In this document: positions 35,466 to 45,615 of the stretch, in pieces | How the letters are laid out: every line of letters begins with the position of its first letter | Numbering within the stretch: the stretch's first letter is position 1 | Assembly (NCBI RefSeq): GCF_004339025.1 | Contig: NZ_SMFT01000002.1 | Span: 326,276 to 390,275 of the forward strand | Length of the DNA stretch: 64,000 nucleotides | Direction of reading: 5' to 3' | Origin: Volucribacter psittacicida | Lineage (GTDB): Bacteria > Pseudomonadota > Gammaproteobacteria > Enterobacterales > Pasteurellaceae | Notes under the pieces: generated by a model | What the model was told of the DNA's origin: nothing | Databases searched by the model: none | What the model saw: only the letters and a program-made list of their open reading frames with translations | Translations under genes and position numbers: made by a program

Positions 35466-36218
35466 TTATCTATTTTTTCCTAGCCATTTTTTTAGCTTTA
35501 TTTTTACCTTCTTAATTCCTTGATCTAAAATCAAATTCAAACGGCTATTCATTTTATGTTGGCTAAAATGTACTCGCCGTTTATCGCCAAGGTGGGCAAC
35601 CATTGGCTGTTTGAAAAAAACACTAATGAAATTACGTTGATAATAAAAATCCGAAAGCACATCTTCTAAAGGTTGTCCAATGAGCTTGGCGTAATCGCCG
35701 AACAAATCCATATCTGCTTTACGACGTAATCCAGGATTAAAAGTAAAAACCTCTTTACGCACTTGGTAAAAATGTTCGCCCTGTGGCGAAATATAATCTT
35801 CCTCAAGGAAAAAATCTTGTGGATAATCTTGTTTATCTCGCATTCCTACCAATAAAACCTTTGGATCTTGCTCTAACAATGCTAGAGAACGCTCAATAAA
35901 GCCTGATTGTGAAAATAACCAATCATCTTCGCAATGAAAAATATAGGGAGTAGTTACTTCCGCATAAGCACGATCAATGGAGCGCATTTGTCCTAAACGT
36001 TGTGGATTAATAATAAGCTGAATAGGATATTGATCATATTGGCTAATTAATTGGCGTAATGCTTTTTCGCCGCCACCACTATCTTCAATAATGATAATTT
36101 TAGCGAGGGGATAATGATTATAATGAAAAAAACTTTGTAAGGTCTTTGCTAATAAATCAAAACGCCCTGCGCTGGTGATCACAAGGGTAACCTTTGAGGA
36201 TTCTCTGTTATTTATCAT
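35466..36218 (-). CDS. Family 2-type glycosyltransferase, probable LPS core
   Basis: 250 residues with a GT-A fold: N-terminal VTLVITSAGRFDLLAKTLQSFFHYN, IIIEDSGGGEKAL, and the DXD-like metal/sugar-nucleotide site in IFHCEDDWLF. The C terminus is very basic (KKVKIKLKKWLGKNR), suggesting peripheral membrane binding on the cytoplasmic face. It overlaps the bifunctional glycosyltransferase by 11 bases on the same strand and neighbours waaA, so a role in LPS oligosaccharide assembly is likely. Donor and acceptor cannot be read from sequence. Confidence 0.75.
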   Translation of the reverse strand: MINNRESSKVTLVITSAGRFDLLAKTLQSFFHYNHYPLAKIIIIEDSGGGEKALRQLISQYDQYPIQLIINPQRLGQMRSIDRAYAEVTTPYIFHCEDDWLFSQSGFIERSLALLEQDPKVLLVGMRDKQDYPQDFFLEEDYISPQGEHFYQVRKEVFTFNPGLRRKADMDLFGDYAKLIGQPLEDVLSDFYYQRNFISVFFKQPMVAHLGDKRRVHFSQHKMNSRLNLILDQGIKKVKIKLKKWLGKNR

Positions 36219-37815
36219 TTTTCTTTATGTCCTTGTTTTCATTTATAGGTTGTAATTGTTCAAGCCCATTCGCACAACGAACCAGTTTTTGATTCATCGC
36301 CATATTCAATAATTTATCATTTTCAGGTAGGCTATCCCGTTCGGCTTCGTGATGCCAAAGATGATAAGCGATGCCCGCAAATTTAAGGTTAGCCCGTTTA
36401 CCGCCGTTATTGTAAAAACGTGCTACAAACTCACTATCCTCACGCCCCCAACCAATAAAGTCATTATTAAAACCATTAATTGCAACGGCATCTTGTTTAA
36501 AGAAAGCCATATTACAACCGCGTATGCCTTGGTATTCATTACGCAATTCTTTGGCTAAAATGACCGCACTTAACCAAGGTAAATGTAAGGCAGAAAGCCG
36601 TTTTTCTAAACGTTTTTCTAAATCTTTTTCATAGAATTTTAATGGTCTATATTGGCGAGGATTTGCCAATAATTGTTTCGTTTTTTGTTCGGTTAAGATG
36701 ACGCGTCCACCTTGAACAAAAAGCCCTTTGCGAGCCACGTTTTTATGATCAGCGATAAAATCGGGGTGAAGAAGCATATCGCCATCGATAACAATAACAT
36801 AATCACTTTCTACCATAGCTAAAGCCCGATTGCGAGATTGTGCTAAACGAAATCCATCATCGGGTTGCCAAGCATGTTTGAGTTTAAAGGGTAAAGGTTG
36901 CGCTTGAAAATCTTTGATAACTTGTTGCGTTTGTTCGCTTGAGCCATCATCAGCAATAATCACTTCTTGTGGTAACACTTTTTGTGCTAACACTGAATAG
37001 AGTACAGCTTCTAAGGCATCAGGGCGGTTGTAAGTCGTAATGATGAGTGCAGCGGTCAAGGTTTGATTAGCTTCTGCTAATTTTACATATTTATAATAAG
37101 AACCGCTGGCATTGGCAAAGGAAATCACAAAACCATCAGCACCCGATAAAACGCCTTTCTTAACAATATAATTTTTCACAAAGGCTGAAATGCCATGCCC
37201 TATAGCGGTCAATAATGAGGCTCGTTTTCGGAATTTTTGTTGTTCGGCAAACAAGCTCGTGTATTGTTGCATTTTGCTAATTAAGCCTTCAGCATTGGCA
37301 AAAGAATAATGTAAAAAGGGTTGAGTAAGATTAATAATTTGATGTTCTTGTGTTAATTGTAGCGATTCATGCACTTTTTTATGGTTAAATTGCACCGCAC
37401 TTTTATGATATAAACGTTTTACATAATCAGGATACCAACCGCAGGTTTTTATGGGTTTACCACGATAATGATTAATACGAGGAATCGCATAAACACGATG
37501 AGGATTACTCAGATCAAGCTGGCGAATTTCTTGAATAAGCTCAGGCGTAAAAATTTCATCGCTATCAATATTAATAATCCAATCATTTTTAGCCAAAGAC
37601 GCCGCTAAATTTTTCATTTCCCCAAACCCGACAAAATCATGATAATGAATCACAACATTATGATATTGTTGAGCAATGGCTAAGGTGTCATCGGTTGAGC
37701 CATTATCTAACACAATAATTTCATCAAAATCTTTTAACGCATTTAAACACTGAGCCAGATAGCTTTGCGAGTTTTTAGTGAGAATAGTGACGCTAATGGG
37801 CAAGGTTTCAGCCAT
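36208..37815 (-). CDS. Two-domain glycosyltransferase, LgtF/WaaE-like fused to a second GT2
   Basis: 535 residues. Residues about 5-250 resemble LgtF/WaaE (KdtX), which adds beta-glucose to heptose I: ISVTILTKNSQSYLAQCLNALKDFDEIIVLDNGSTDDT, WIINIDSDEIFTPEL, NHYRGKPIKTCGWYPDYVKRLYHK and VHESL. Residues about 252-510 form a separate GT2 enzyme: LTAALIITTYNRPDALEAVLYSVLAQ, IIADDGSSEQT, VIVIDGDMLLHPDF and a galactosyltransferase-type C motif GCNMAFFKQDAVAINGFNNDFIGWGREDSEFVARFYNNG. In relatives these activities are usually separate proteins. Divergent from waaA. Linkages are inferred from families only. Confidence 0.82.
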   Translation of the reverse strand: MAETLPISVTILTKNSQSYLAQCLNALKDFDEIIVLDNGSTDDTLAIAQQYHNVVIHYHDFVGFGEMKNLAASLAKNDWIINIDSDEIFTPELIQEIRQLDLSNPHRVYAIPRINHYRGKPIKTCGWYPDYVKRLYHKSAVQFNHKKVHESLQLTQEHQIINLTQPFLHYSFANAEGLISKMQQYTSLFAEQQKFRKRASLLTAIGHGISAFVKNYIVKKGVLSGADGFVISFANASGSYYKYVKLAEANQTLTAALIITTYNRPDALEAVLYSVLAQKVLPQEVIIADDGSSEQTQQVIKDFQAQPLPFKLKHAWQPDDGFRLAQSRNRALAMVESDYVIVIDGDMLLHPDFIADHKNVARKGLFVQGGRVILTEQKTKQLLANPRQYRPLKFYEKDLEKRLEKRLSALHLPWLSAVILAKELRNEYQGIRGCNMAFFKQDAVAINGFNNDFIGWGREDSEFVARFYNNGGKRANLKFAGIAYHLWHHEAERDSLPENDKLLNMAMNQKLVRCANGLEQLQPINENKDIKKNDK

Positions 37816-37926
37816 AATTTATCCTTTAAGTCTATTGCCTGAACGATTATACTATTGCGAAATTTTAACACACAAAATCTCTCTGAGACTATTTTCGTGA
37901 GAGCAAATTTAACCAATAAAAAAACT

Positions 37927-39201
37927 ATGTTACGTTTTTTATATACCTTATTTATGTATGGGATTCAGCCAATTATTTTATTATTTATGCTGATCCGTAG
38001 TTTAAAATCGCCGCAATATCGGCAACGTCTTGGCGAACGTTACGGTTGTTATTCGCATATTCGCCCCCCTAAACCCAACGGAATTATTATTCACGCCGCT
38101 TCTGTTGGGGAAGTTATTGCTGCAACACCTTTAGTAAAACGCATACAACAACAGTATCCTGATCTGCCGATTACCTTTACAACGGTAACACCGACAGGAT
38201 CAGATCGTGTTATTTCAGCATTTGGTCATCAAGTCAATCATCTTTATTTACCCTATGATTTACCCTTTGTGATTCGACGCTTTATTGACTTTGTACAGCC
38301 CAAACTTTGTATTGTGATTGAAACTGAAATTTGGCCAAATTTAATCCGACAATTACGCCTACGCCATATTCCTTTTATTATTGCCAATGCCCGTTTATCG
38401 CCTCGTTCGGCTAAACGTTATGGCTGGGTAAAAGGGCGTTTTCAAAATATATTAAAAGATATTGAACTTATCACTCCCCAAGATCAAGTTAGCGGTAACC
38501 GTTATTTAACACTAGGCTATCCCAAAGAAAAGTTAAAATTGACGGGCAATATTAAATATGATTTAACAATTTCCCACCGTTTGCAGGAAAAAATTAATGG
38601 CTTAAAAACTTTATGGAATGATCGTCTAGTTTGGGTTGCGGGCAGTACCCATGAGGGCGAAGATGACATCATTTTGCAAACACATCAACAGCTATTAGCT
38701 CAATATCCGAATTTACTCTTAATCCTTGTTCCTCGCCACCCTGAACGTTTTAATACGGTGGAGGAGTTAATTGAAAAAATGGGATTTCATTATTGTCGCC
38801 GCAGTAAAAATATCTTACCCAATCCTAACATACAGGTAGTCTTAGGTGATACGATGGGCGAGCTTATGTTGTTATATGGGCTTGCCGATGTGGCTTTTGT
38901 AGGCGGGAGTTTAGTGAAACATGGTGGACATAATCCACTAGAACCTTTAGCGTTTAAATGCCCGATTATTAGTGGACAATATACCTTTAATTTTCCAGAA
39001 ATCTTTGAGCAATTATTAAACGTACAGGGCGTAATAGAAGTCAACTCAGATGTACAATCTCTCAAAAGTGCGGTGGATTTTTTATTAAATTCCGAAGAAA
39101 AACGTCATCAATATGGCGAAGCTGGTTTTAAAGTCCTTATGGAAAATCGAGGGGCATTAGACCGTTTATTACAACTTTTACAACCTTATTTAGAGCAATA
39201 A
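37927..39201 (+). CDS. waaA: Kdo transferase WaaA (KdtA)
   Basis: 424 residues from the ATG at 37927 ([22 protein letters not shown]). The frame is open 24 codons further upstream from a TTG, but family members start here, with the N-terminal membrane anchor at once. It transfers Kdo to lipid IVA at the inner membrane. Motifs: [111 protein letters not shown]. The ribosome-binding site is weak. Two bases separate it from coaD. Haemophilus WaaA adds a single Kdo; the sequence alone does not tell. Confidence 0.94.
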   Translation: MLRFLYTLFMYGIQPIILLFMLIRSLKSPQYRQRLGERYGCYSHIRPPKPNGIIIHAASVGEVIAATPLVKRIQQQYPDLPITFTTVTPTGSDRVISAFGHQVNHLYLPYDLPFVIRRFIDFVQPKLCIVIETEIWPNLIRQLRLRHIPFIIANARLSPRSAKRYGWVKGRFQNILKDIELITPQDQVSGNRYLTLGYPKEKLKLTGNIKYDLTISHRLQEKINGLKTLWNDRLVWVAGSTHEGEDDIILQTHQQLLAQYPNLLLILVPRHPERFNTVEELIEKMGFHYCRRSKNILPNPNIQVVLGDTMGELMLLYGLADVAFVGGSLVKHGGHNPLEPLAFKCPIISGQYTFNFPEIFEQLLNVQGVIEVNSDVQSLKSAVDFLLNSEEKRHQYGEAGFKVLMENRGALDRLLQLLQPYLEQ

Positions 39202-39203
39202 AT

Positions 39204-39668
39204 ATGATCCGTGTAATTTATCCCGGTACCTTTGATCCCATTACCAATGGGCATTTAGATATTATTGAACGTAGTGCCACTTTGTTTCCTGAGGTGTTAG
39301 TGGCTGTTGCCAATAGCCCAAGTAAGCGTCCAATGCTTGACCTCAACCAAAGAGTAGAACTTGTGCGTCAATCTATTGTACATCTGCCTAATGTGCAAGT
39401 AGAAGGTTTTTCTGGTCTGTTAGCGGAATTTATTCAACAACGCCAAATTAAAGCCATTATTCGAGGCGTAAGGGGTGTAGCTGATTTTGAATATGAGTTA
39501 CAACTTTCCCATTTAAATCGCTTATTAACCCAAGGTGTAGAAAGCCTCTTTTTTCCTCCATCTGATCGGTGGTCTTATGTTTCCTCAACCATGATCCGAG
39601 AAATAAAACTGCATGGTGGCGACATTAGCCAATTAGTTCCTCCCCCTGTGTTAAAAGCATTAGGATAA
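39204..39668 (+). CDS. coaD: Phosphopantetheine adenylyltransferase
   Basis: 154 residues. It makes dephospho-CoA from phosphopantetheine and ATP, the penultimate step of CoA synthesis. Motifs: the nucleotidyltransferase TxGH as [23 protein letters not shown]-like [23 protein letters not shown], and [23 protein letters not shown]. It follows waaA immediately, the waaA-coaD pairing seen in many Gram-negatives. Confidence 0.96.
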   Translation: MIRVIYPGTFDPITNGHLDIIERSATLFPEVLVAVANSPSKRPMLDLNQRVELVRQSIVHLPNVQVEGFSGLLAEFIQQRQIKAIIRGVRGVADFEYELQLSHLNRLLTQGVESLFFPPSDRWSYVSSTMIREIKLHGGDISQLVPPPVLKALG

Positions 39669-40131
39669 TCATTTCTCCCTTATGGCTATTCCACTTTAAA
39701 AGAATAGCCTGTTGCCACGCCTTGTTTTATTTTAAAGTGGAATAACTATATTTAGGTAAATATTGCTGTACCAGCATCTCAGGGCTATCCGCTTTACTTG
39801 AGATTTATTTTATATATAAAAATAAATTATAACGATATTATTATCTTGCTTTATTTCACTTAAAATTCACCAAAATCATATAATTATCCTGATTAAAATA
39901 CTATAAAAAAAATTTATACAAATCTAAAAAATCAATATTTCTTTTTTTATTTTTTTCTTGCTAGTCTGTCAGCCGATAGAAAGAGATAATTTCTATAACA
40001 ATACATACATTATGCTTCTATGCTGTTTTATAAAGCATAACAATAGTATTCCCTTTGATAAAGATAAAACAAAATCGGAAGCTATTTCATAAATAGATTT
40101 TATTATGAAAATAGTTTATATGGAGGAAACT
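39669..40131. other. 463-base spacer between coaD and atoD
   Basis: Holds one palindromic repeat (39681-39750) and then about 380 bases of very AT-rich DNA that must contain the ato promoter. An 8-bp inverted repeat TTATGCTT / AAGCATAA (40010-40017 and 40033-40040) separated by 15 bases is a possible operator. No regulator gene or coding frame was seen. Confidence 0.5.
39681..39750 (+). repeat. Palindromic repeat family, short copy with near-perfect ends
   Basis: TATGGCTATTCCACTTTAAA, AGAATAGCCTGTTGCCACGCC, TTGTTTTATTTTAAAGTGGA, ATAACTATA. The inner ends TTCCACTTTAAA / TTTAAAGTGGAA are a perfect 12-base inverted repeat, better than in any other copy. The GGCGTACC half of the core is absent. 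It starts 13 bases after coaD and is followed by ATTTAGGTA, the same flank as the 7003-7084 copy. Confidence 0.7.
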
Positions 40132-40782
40132 ATGTCAAAAATCATTCCTATCAATGAAATTCAACAATATCTTTTTGATGGTATGACCATTATGTCCGGT
40201 GGCTTTATGGGCATTGGTACACCTTCACATATTGTCCAGACAATTTTAGCGGCTGGCATAAAAGATATTACCTTAATTTGTAGCGACACCGCTTTAATTG
40301 ATACCGGCGTAGGGCCATTGATCGTTAATAATCGAGTAAAAAAGGTGATAGCTTCACATATTGGTACAAATCCAGAAACAGGTAAAAAAATGATTGCTGG
40401 TGAAATTGAAGTAGAGCTTGTTCCACAAGGTACTTTTGCGGAGCGTATTCGTGCGGGCGGTGCTGGTTTGGGTGGTATTCTCACGCCAACAGGTATAGGT
40501 ACAGTCGTTGAACAAGGTAAACAAAAAATCCAAGTTGAAGGAAAAGATTATTTACTTGAATTACCTTTAAAAGCAGATCTTGCCATTTTAAAAGCTCATA
40601 TTGCCGATGAAGCAGGAAATTTAATTTATGACGGTGCGGCAAGAAACTTTAATCCCATTATGGCATTAGCAGGAAAAACAGTGATTGCTGAAGTGGATAA
40701 AGTCGTTAAAGTCGGGGAATTAGATTCAAATCAAATTATGACACCTGCGACTTTAGTCGATCATATTATTACGCATAATTAA
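40132..40782 (+). CDS. atoD: Acetate/acetoacetate CoA-transferase alpha subunit
   Basis: 216 residues from the ATG at 40132, preceded by GGAGGAAACT; the frame extends nine codons upstream without a better site. With AtoA it moves CoA from acetyl-CoA or succinyl-CoA to acetoacetate. Family I CoA-transferase motifs: [82 protein letters not shown]. First gene of atoD-atoA-atoB. Confidence 0.94.
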   Translation: MSKIIPINEIQQYLFDGMTIMSGGFMGIGTPSHIVQTILAAGIKDITLICSDTALIDTGVGPLIVNNRVKKVIASHIGTNPETGKKMIAGEIEVELVPQGTFAERIRAGGAGLGGILTPTGIGTVVEQGKQKIQVEGKDYLLELPLKADLAILKAHIADEAGNLIYDGAARNFNPIMALAGKTVIAEVDKVVKVGELDSNQIMTPATLVDHIITHN

Positions 40783-40792
40783 GGGGAGAATA

Positions 40793-41461
40793 ATGATGAA
40801 CGCAAAAGAATTAATTGCTCGTCGTATTGCAATGGAATTTCATAATGGTGATGTTGTCAATCTCGGCATTGGCTTACCAACAATGGTAGCAAACTATATT
40901 CCAGATGACGTGAATATTACACTTCAATCAGAAAACGGTTTTTTAGGGCTTGCCGCTTTTGATCCTACTAATGCCAATCCAAATATTGTCAACGCAGGTG
41001 GGCAACCTTGTTCCATTCAAGCAGGTGGTGCGTTTTTTGATAGTGCTTTTTCCTTTGCCTTAATTCGTGGTGGGCACGTTGATGCTTGTGTATTGGGTGG
41101 TTTGGAAGTCGATCAAGAAGCTAATCTCGCTAACTGGATGATTCCGGGCAAAATGGTACCGGGTATGGGTGGAGCAATGGATTTAGTAACGGGAGCTCGC
41201 AAAGTAATTATCGGTATGGAACATTGTGCAAAATCAGGGGATGCAAAAATTCTCAAGAAATGCCGTTTACCACTTACCGCAGTAAAGGCGGTAGATATGA
41301 TTGTTACTGAGCTTGCCGTATTTGAATTTATTGATGGAAAATTGGTGCTAAAAGAACACGCGCCAGAAGTTGATTTAGAGACAATCCAAGCGGCTACAGA
41401 AGCGGAGTTTAGTGTAGCGAGTGATTTTAAACCTATGCAAATCAGCCAAAAAGGCTTATAG
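40793..41461 (+). CDS. atoA: Acetate/acetoacetate CoA-transferase beta subunit
   Basis: 222 residues. It carries the catalytic glutamate that forms the acyl-glutamyl/CoA thioester (Glu47 in LQSENGFLG). Other conserved text: [57 protein letters not shown] and [25 protein letters not shown] at 40793 after AAGGGGAGAATA; the second ATG is also possible. Ten bases after atoD, ten before atoB. Confidence 0.95.
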   Translation: MMNAKELIARRIAMEFHNGDVVNLGIGLPTMVANYIPDDVNITLQSENGFLGLAAFDPTNANPNIVNAGGQPCSIQAGGAFFDSAFSFALIRGGHVDACVLGGLEVDQEANLANWMIPGKMVPGMGGAMDLVTGARKVIIGMEHCAKSGDAKILKKCRLPLTAVKAVDMIVTELAVFEFIDGKLVLKEHAPEVDLETIQAATEAEFSVASDFKPMQISQKGL

Positions 41462-41471
41462 GAGAGAGTCA

Positions 41472-42650
41472 ATGAAAAATGTTGTTATTGCGAGCGCTGT
41501 TCGCACCCCTATCGGTAGTTTTAATGGGAGTTTAGCCAATATAAATGCCGTCGAATTAGGTTCAATCGCTATCAAAGCAGCCATTGAGCGTGCTGATCTT
41601 GATGTGGCATTGATTGATGAAGTCATTATGGGACAGGTATTACAAGCGGGACAAAAACAAAACCCCGCAAGACAAGCCTTATTACATAGTGGCATTGGCC
41701 AACAAGTAACGGCTTATACCGTAAACAAAGTCTGTGGTTCTGGCTTAAAAAGCGTTGCCTTAGCGGCTCAGGCAATTAAGGCGGGTAATGCGAAGATCAT
41801 TATTGCAGGTGGAATGGAAAATATGAGCCAAGCCCCTTATCTTTTGGATAAAGCACGTTGGGGGTATCGTCTCGGTTCGGGACAAATTGGCGATGTGATG
41901 CTACTTGATGCTTTAACCTGTGCCGAACAGGGTTACCATATGGGAATTACGGCAGAAAATGTAGCAAAAAAATATGGTATTAGCCGTCAACAACAAGATG
42001 AGATTGCCTTAGCTTCACAACAAAAAGCGGCGGCGGCGATTGAAAGTGGGGCATTTAAAGCAGAAATTGTTCCTGTCAACATAAAACAGAAAAAGCAAGA
42101 AATTACCTTTTCTACAGATGAATACCCTAAAGCAGAAACAACATTAGAAAAATTATCTGCATTACGTCCTGCATTTGATAAAGAGGGAACAGTTACCGCA
42201 GGCAATGCTTCTGGTATTAATGATGGAGCCGCCGCTTTAGTGATTGTCGAGGAACAAACGGCAAGAGATCTTGGTCTCCCTATCTTAGCGAGAATCCGTA
42301 GTTATGCCAGTGGTGGCGTTGCACCGGAAATTATGGGGCTAGGTCCTGTTCCTGCCTCGCAAAAAGCCTTAGCTAACGCAGGATTAAGCGTACAAGATAT
42401 GGATCTCATCGAAGCCAATGAGGCTTTTGCTGCACAATTCTTAGCCGTAGGTAAAGAACTTCATTTTGATTTAGAGAAAGTGAATGTTAATGGCGGTGCA
42501 ATTGCATTGGGTCATCCTGTAGGAGCGAGTGGGGCAAGAATTTTAGTGACATTATTACACGCTTTGCAAGCGAGGGATAAAACCCTTGGGTTAGCCACAT
42601 TATGTATTGGTGGCGGTCAAGGCGTTGCAATGGTTGTGGAACGTGTTTAA
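41472..42650 (+). CDS. atoB: Acetyl-CoA C-acetyltransferase (thiolase)
   Basis: 392 residues from the ATG at 41472 ([21 protein letters not shown]). The thiolase nucleophile is Cys88 in [11 protein letters not shown], with [24 protein letters not shown] and the second cysteine in LCIGGGQG. It cleaves acetoacetyl-CoA to two acetyl-CoA, completing acetoacetate degradation with AtoDA. It starts 10 bases after atoA and is followed by a terminator that separates it from bdhA. Confidence 0.95.
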   Translation: MKNVVIASAVRTPIGSFNGSLANINAVELGSIAIKAAIERADLDVALIDEVIMGQVLQAGQKQNPARQALLHSGIGQQVTAYTVNKVCGSGLKSVALAAQAIKAGNAKIIIAGGMENMSQAPYLLDKARWGYRLGSGQIGDVMLLDALTCAEQGYHMGITAENVAKKYGISRQQQDEIALASQQKAAAAIESGAFKAEIVPVNIKQKKQEITFSTDEYPKAETTLEKLSALRPAFDKEGTVTAGNASGINDGAAALVIVEEQTARDLGLPILARIRSYASGGVAPEIMGLGPVPASQKALANAGLSVQDMDLIEANEAFAAQFLAVGKELHFDLEKVNVNGGAIALGHPVGASGARILVTLLHALQARDKTLGLATLCIGGGQGVAMVVERV

Positions 42651-42660
42651 ACCATAAAAT

Positions 42661-42686
42661 GGAAAAATGCTTCAGCATTTTTCCTT
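42661..42686 (+). terminator. Intrinsic terminator after atoB
   Basis: Perfect 10-bp stem GGAAAAATGC / GCATTTTTCC with a TTCA loop, followed by TTTC. The short T tract may allow read-through into bdhA. Confidence 0.75.
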
Positions 42687-42746
42687 TCATCAAACAAGGT
42701 ACGAGCAGTCTAAGATGTACCCAATTAATCTGTAAGGAGAAAATTT

Positions 42747-43508
42747 ATGTTAAATAATAAAGTTGCATTGGTCACAGGTGCTGCAAGTGGTATTGGTTTA
42801 GCGATTAGTCAAACTTTAGCCAATGAAGGGGCTAAAGTTGTTATGGTAGATGTGAATGAAAATTTACTTAAACAACAAGCTGAACAATTACAAGCAAGCT
42901 ATATCGTTGCCGATTTATCCAAACGAGAAGGATGCAAAAGTGCGGTAGATTTTGCACATAAAACCGTTGGCGGCGTAGATATTTTGGTGAATGTCGCAGG
43001 TATTCAAACAGTTTCCCCTATTGAAAGTTTTCCCGAAGATAAATGGGATTTTATGATTAATCTTATGCTTACTGCCCCTTTCCTATTAACCAAATATTGC
43101 TGGCCACATATGGCGAAAAATCAATGGGGTAGAATTATTAACCTTAATTCTATTCATGGACTTGTTGCCTCTGACTTTAAATCCGCCTATGTTTCAGCCA
43201 AACACGGCTTATCTGGTTTAACTAAAACTGCCGCTTTAGAGGGGGGAGCTTATGGTATCACGGTTAATTCAATTTGCCCGGCTTATGTCAGAACACCACT
43301 TGTAGATAAACAAATTGCTGATCAAGCTAATCATCACGGTATCTCAGAACAAGATGTGATTAGTAAAATTATGCTACAAAAAGCGGCGGTTAAACGCTTA
43401 ATTGAACCTGCAGAAATTGGCGAGTTTGTAAAATTCCTCTGTTCTGATGCAGCAGCTTCGATCTCAGGCTCTTGCTTATCTATTGACGGTGGTTGGACTG
43501 CGGGTTAA
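42747..43508 (+). CDS. bdhA: 3-Hydroxybutyrate dehydrogenase (SDR family)
   Basis: 253 residues. NAD-dependent oxidation of D-3-hydroxybutyrate to acetoacetate is the likely reaction. SDR motifs: TGAASGIG nucleotide loop, NVAG(IQ), catalytic Ser in NLNSIHG and YxxxK in AYVSAKHGLSGLTKTAALEGG, then NSICPAYVRTPLVDKQI, which is characteristic of bacterial 3-hydroxybutyrate dehydrogenases, and SGSCLSIDGGWTAG. The location between atoDAB and a GntP permease supports the substrate. ATG at 42747 after AAGGAGAAAATTT. Confidence 0.87.
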   Translation: MLNNKVALVTGAASGIGLAISQTLANEGAKVVMVDVNENLLKQQAEQLQASYIVADLSKREGCKSAVDFAHKTVGGVDILVNVAGIQTVSPIESFPEDKWDFMINLMLTAPFLLTKYCWPHMAKNQWGRIINLNSIHGLVASDFKSAYVSAKHGLSGLTKTAALEGGAYGITVNSICPAYVRTPLVDKQIADQANHHGISEQDVISKIMLQKAAVKRLIEPAEIGEFVKFLCSDAAASISGSCLSIDGGWTAG

Positions 43509-43519
43509 GGAGTAAAGCT

Positions 43520-44851
43520 ATGCTAAGTTTAATTGGTATTTTCGTTGGTATAGTCTTACTTATGGTATTAGCCTTTCGGGGCTATTCCATAGTATGGATT
43601 GCGCCGATTTGTGCCGCGATTGTTGCCTTTACTGGCGATCTCAATGTGCTAGATGCTTATTTAGATAGCTATATGAGTGGTCTTGTCAACTTTGTTAAAG
43701 CCTGGTTTCCTGCATTCTTACTCAGTGCTATTTTTGGTAATTTAATGGACGTCAGTGGCGGTGCAAAATCTATTGCCGCTTGGTTGACAAGAATGTTAGG
43801 GACAAAAAGTGCTATCGCCTCAATCGTACTGGGGTGTGCATTATTAACTTACGGTGGCGTTAGTTTATTTGTGGTAGTATTTGCTATCTACCCACTTGCT
43901 CTCGCAGTTTTCAAAGAAGCCAATATTACGAGACGATTAATTCCCGGAACGATTGCCTGTGGCGCGTTTACCTTCACAATGACCGCCTTACCGGGCTCGC
44001 CACAAATCCAAAACTTAATCCCAACCGCTTACTTTGGCACTGATGCGATGGCGGCACCAATGATGGGCATTATAGCCTCTGCGATTTTATTCTTTGGTGG
44101 CGTAGCTTATCTTGAAATGCGTCGTAAAAAATATGCCAGTAATGGTGAGTTTTTTACTGAGCCAGCCGTCATAGAACAAAGCACTACACCACAACAAGAA
44201 AAATTACCTAGCCCTTTGGTTGCTTTACTACCATTAATTGCCGTTATCGTCGTGCTTAACTTTATACCACCACTCATTGGGTTAAAAAATGATGATCCTA
44301 AAAATATTGTCATCGCCTTACTTTCAGGCATCATCCTTGTGGGATTATTAAGTTTAAAGCAAAGAGACAAATTTATCCCTGCTATTGGTAAAGGTGCAAA
44401 TGGTGCGGTCGGTGCAATCATCAATACTGCCGCTGCTGTTGGTTTCGGCAGTGTAGTAAGAATGGTGCCAGGTTTTGATTTACTCACCACGATGATTCTC
44501 AATATTCTAGGCGGACCATTAGTCTCCCTTTCTATTGCGGTAAATATTTTAGCAGGTGCAACAGGCTCAGCGTCAGGTGGTATGGGAATCGCATTGGAAG
44601 CCTTAGGTGAAAAATATCTAGCTATTGCTAAACAAATGCATATTTCACCCGAAGTACTACATCGTATCGCCTCACTTTCATCAGGTGGCTTAGATACTAT
44701 GCCACATAATGGCGCAGTCTTAACCTTACTTAGCAATACTCAAATGACTCATAAAGATTCCTATCTAGAAATTGCGGTAACTTCATTTATTATGCCAATT
44801 ATCGCAACTATCGTAGTCATTATTTTGTATAATTTGTTTGGGATTTATTAA
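43520..44851 (+). CDS. GntP-family permease, probable 3-hydroxybutyrate transporter
   Basis: 443 residues from the ATG at 43520, 11 bases after bdhA with AAGGAG upstream. Twelve or more hydrophobic segments. GntP-family text: FPAFLLSAIFGNLMDVSGGAKSIAAWLTRMLG, LLTYGGVSLFVVVFAIYPLALAVFKEANITRRLIPGTIACGAFTFTMTALPGSPQIQNLIP and ATGSASGGMGIALEALG. The family imports gluconate-type acids; pairing with bdhA and atoDAB suggests D-3-hydroxybutyrate, as reported for related GntP permeases beside ketone-body genes. Substrate is an inference. Confidence 0.82.
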   Translation: MLSLIGIFVGIVLLMVLAFRGYSIVWIAPICAAIVAFTGDLNVLDAYLDSYMSGLVNFVKAWFPAFLLSAIFGNLMDVSGGAKSIAAWLTRMLGTKSAIASIVLGCALLTYGGVSLFVVVFAIYPLALAVFKEANITRRLIPGTIACGAFTFTMTALPGSPQIQNLIPTAYFGTDAMAAPMMGIIASAILFFGGVAYLEMRRKKYASNGEFFTEPAVIEQSTTPQQEKLPSPLVALLPLIAVIVVLNFIPPLIGLKNDDPKNIVIALLSGIILVGLLSLKQRDKFIPAIGKGANGAVGAIINTAAAVGFGSVVRMVPGFDLLTTMILNILGGPLVSLSIAVNILAGATGSASGGMGIALEALGEKYLAIAKQMHISPEVLHRIASLSSGGLDTMPHNGAVLTLLSNTQMTHKDSYLEIAVTSFIMPIIATIVVIILYNLFGIY

Positions 44852-44888
44852 AAACTGAATTTAATCAACCTTCAGAAACATAAAGAAT

Positions 44889-44935
44889 TATCTGCACCAA
44901 ATTTGAAACAAACAAATTAATGTGCAGATTTTTTT
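44889..44935 (+). terminator. Two-stem terminator after the GntP permease
   Basis: Outer stem ATCTGCAC / GTGCAGAT and inner stem AATTTG / CAAATT, followed by seven T. About 40 bases past the permease stop. Confidence 0.85.
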
Positions 44936-44952
44936 ACTATTTATAGATTTCA

Positions 44953-45615
44953 CTATTCCACACTCACCCTCAACGCCATCGCAATGGCGAAAGGCGATAA
45001 GGTTAGGCTTGCGGTGAACATGGCGGCGAGAATGGCAAGTTGTCCTTGATAAGGGAGACTTAAACTGGCGGATTCTAAAACCGCTGAGGCAAAAATTAAT
45101 ACGGGGATAAAAAGTGGCAGTACTAATAAACTTAACAAGACTCCGCCTTTACGTAATCCTACGGTTAATGCCACGCCAATCGCCCCTAAACAGCTTAATA
45201 TTGGTGTGCCAAATAATAAGGTTAATACTAATGCCCACCAGATATGAATATCTAACGAAAGTAATAAGGCGGCAATGGGTGAAAGTAAGATAAGAGGAAA
45301 GCCAGTTAATAGCCAATGGGCGATAACTTTGGCAAGTGCGGTAAGTGGCAAAGGCTGAGGGGTAAGCATTAATTGCTCTAATGAACCATCAATAAAATCA
45401 TCACGAAATAATCGCTCAAAGGATAATAACGCGGATAAGATAGCAGAAACCCAAGCAATACCTGTTGCAATTCGGCTTAATAGCTGCGGATCTGGACCGA
45501 TAACTAAGGGAAATAAGGTGATAATAATTAAAAAAAACCACAAGGGATTAAGAATTTCCGCTTGTTTACGCATGGCGATTTGTAATTCTCGTTTAATAAT
45601 GGCAAAAAAGATCAT
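44953..45615 (-). CDS. ccmB: Heme ABC exporter permease CcmB
   Basis: 220 residues with six membrane helices, full length. With CcmA and CcmC it works in cytochrome c maturation by releasing holo-CcmE. Conserved: [77 protein letters not shown] and [29 protein letters not shown]. It overlaps ccmA by four bases. The expected next gene, ccmC, is absent: a convergent GntP permease gene follows instead. Confidence 0.95.
   Translation of the reverse strand: MIFFAIIKRELQIAMRKQAEILNPLWFFLIIITLFPLVIGPDPQLLSRIATGIAWVSAILSALLSFERLFRDDFIDGSLEQLMLTPQPLPLTALAKVIAHWLLTGFPLILLSPIAALLLSLDIHIWWALVLTLLFGTPILSCLGAIGVALTVGLRKGGVLLSLLVLPLFIPVLIFASAVLESASLSLPYQGQLAILAAMFTASLTLSPFAIAMALRVSVE

Noticed and set aside
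44107-44736. 209-codon - strand frame inside the GntP permease gene
   Set aside because: It is the mirror of a real membrane protein gene (proline/serine-rich antisense of hydrophobic codons) with no ribosome-binding site. Similar mirrors in relA (12234-12650) and leuC (50339-50752) were dropped for the same reason.
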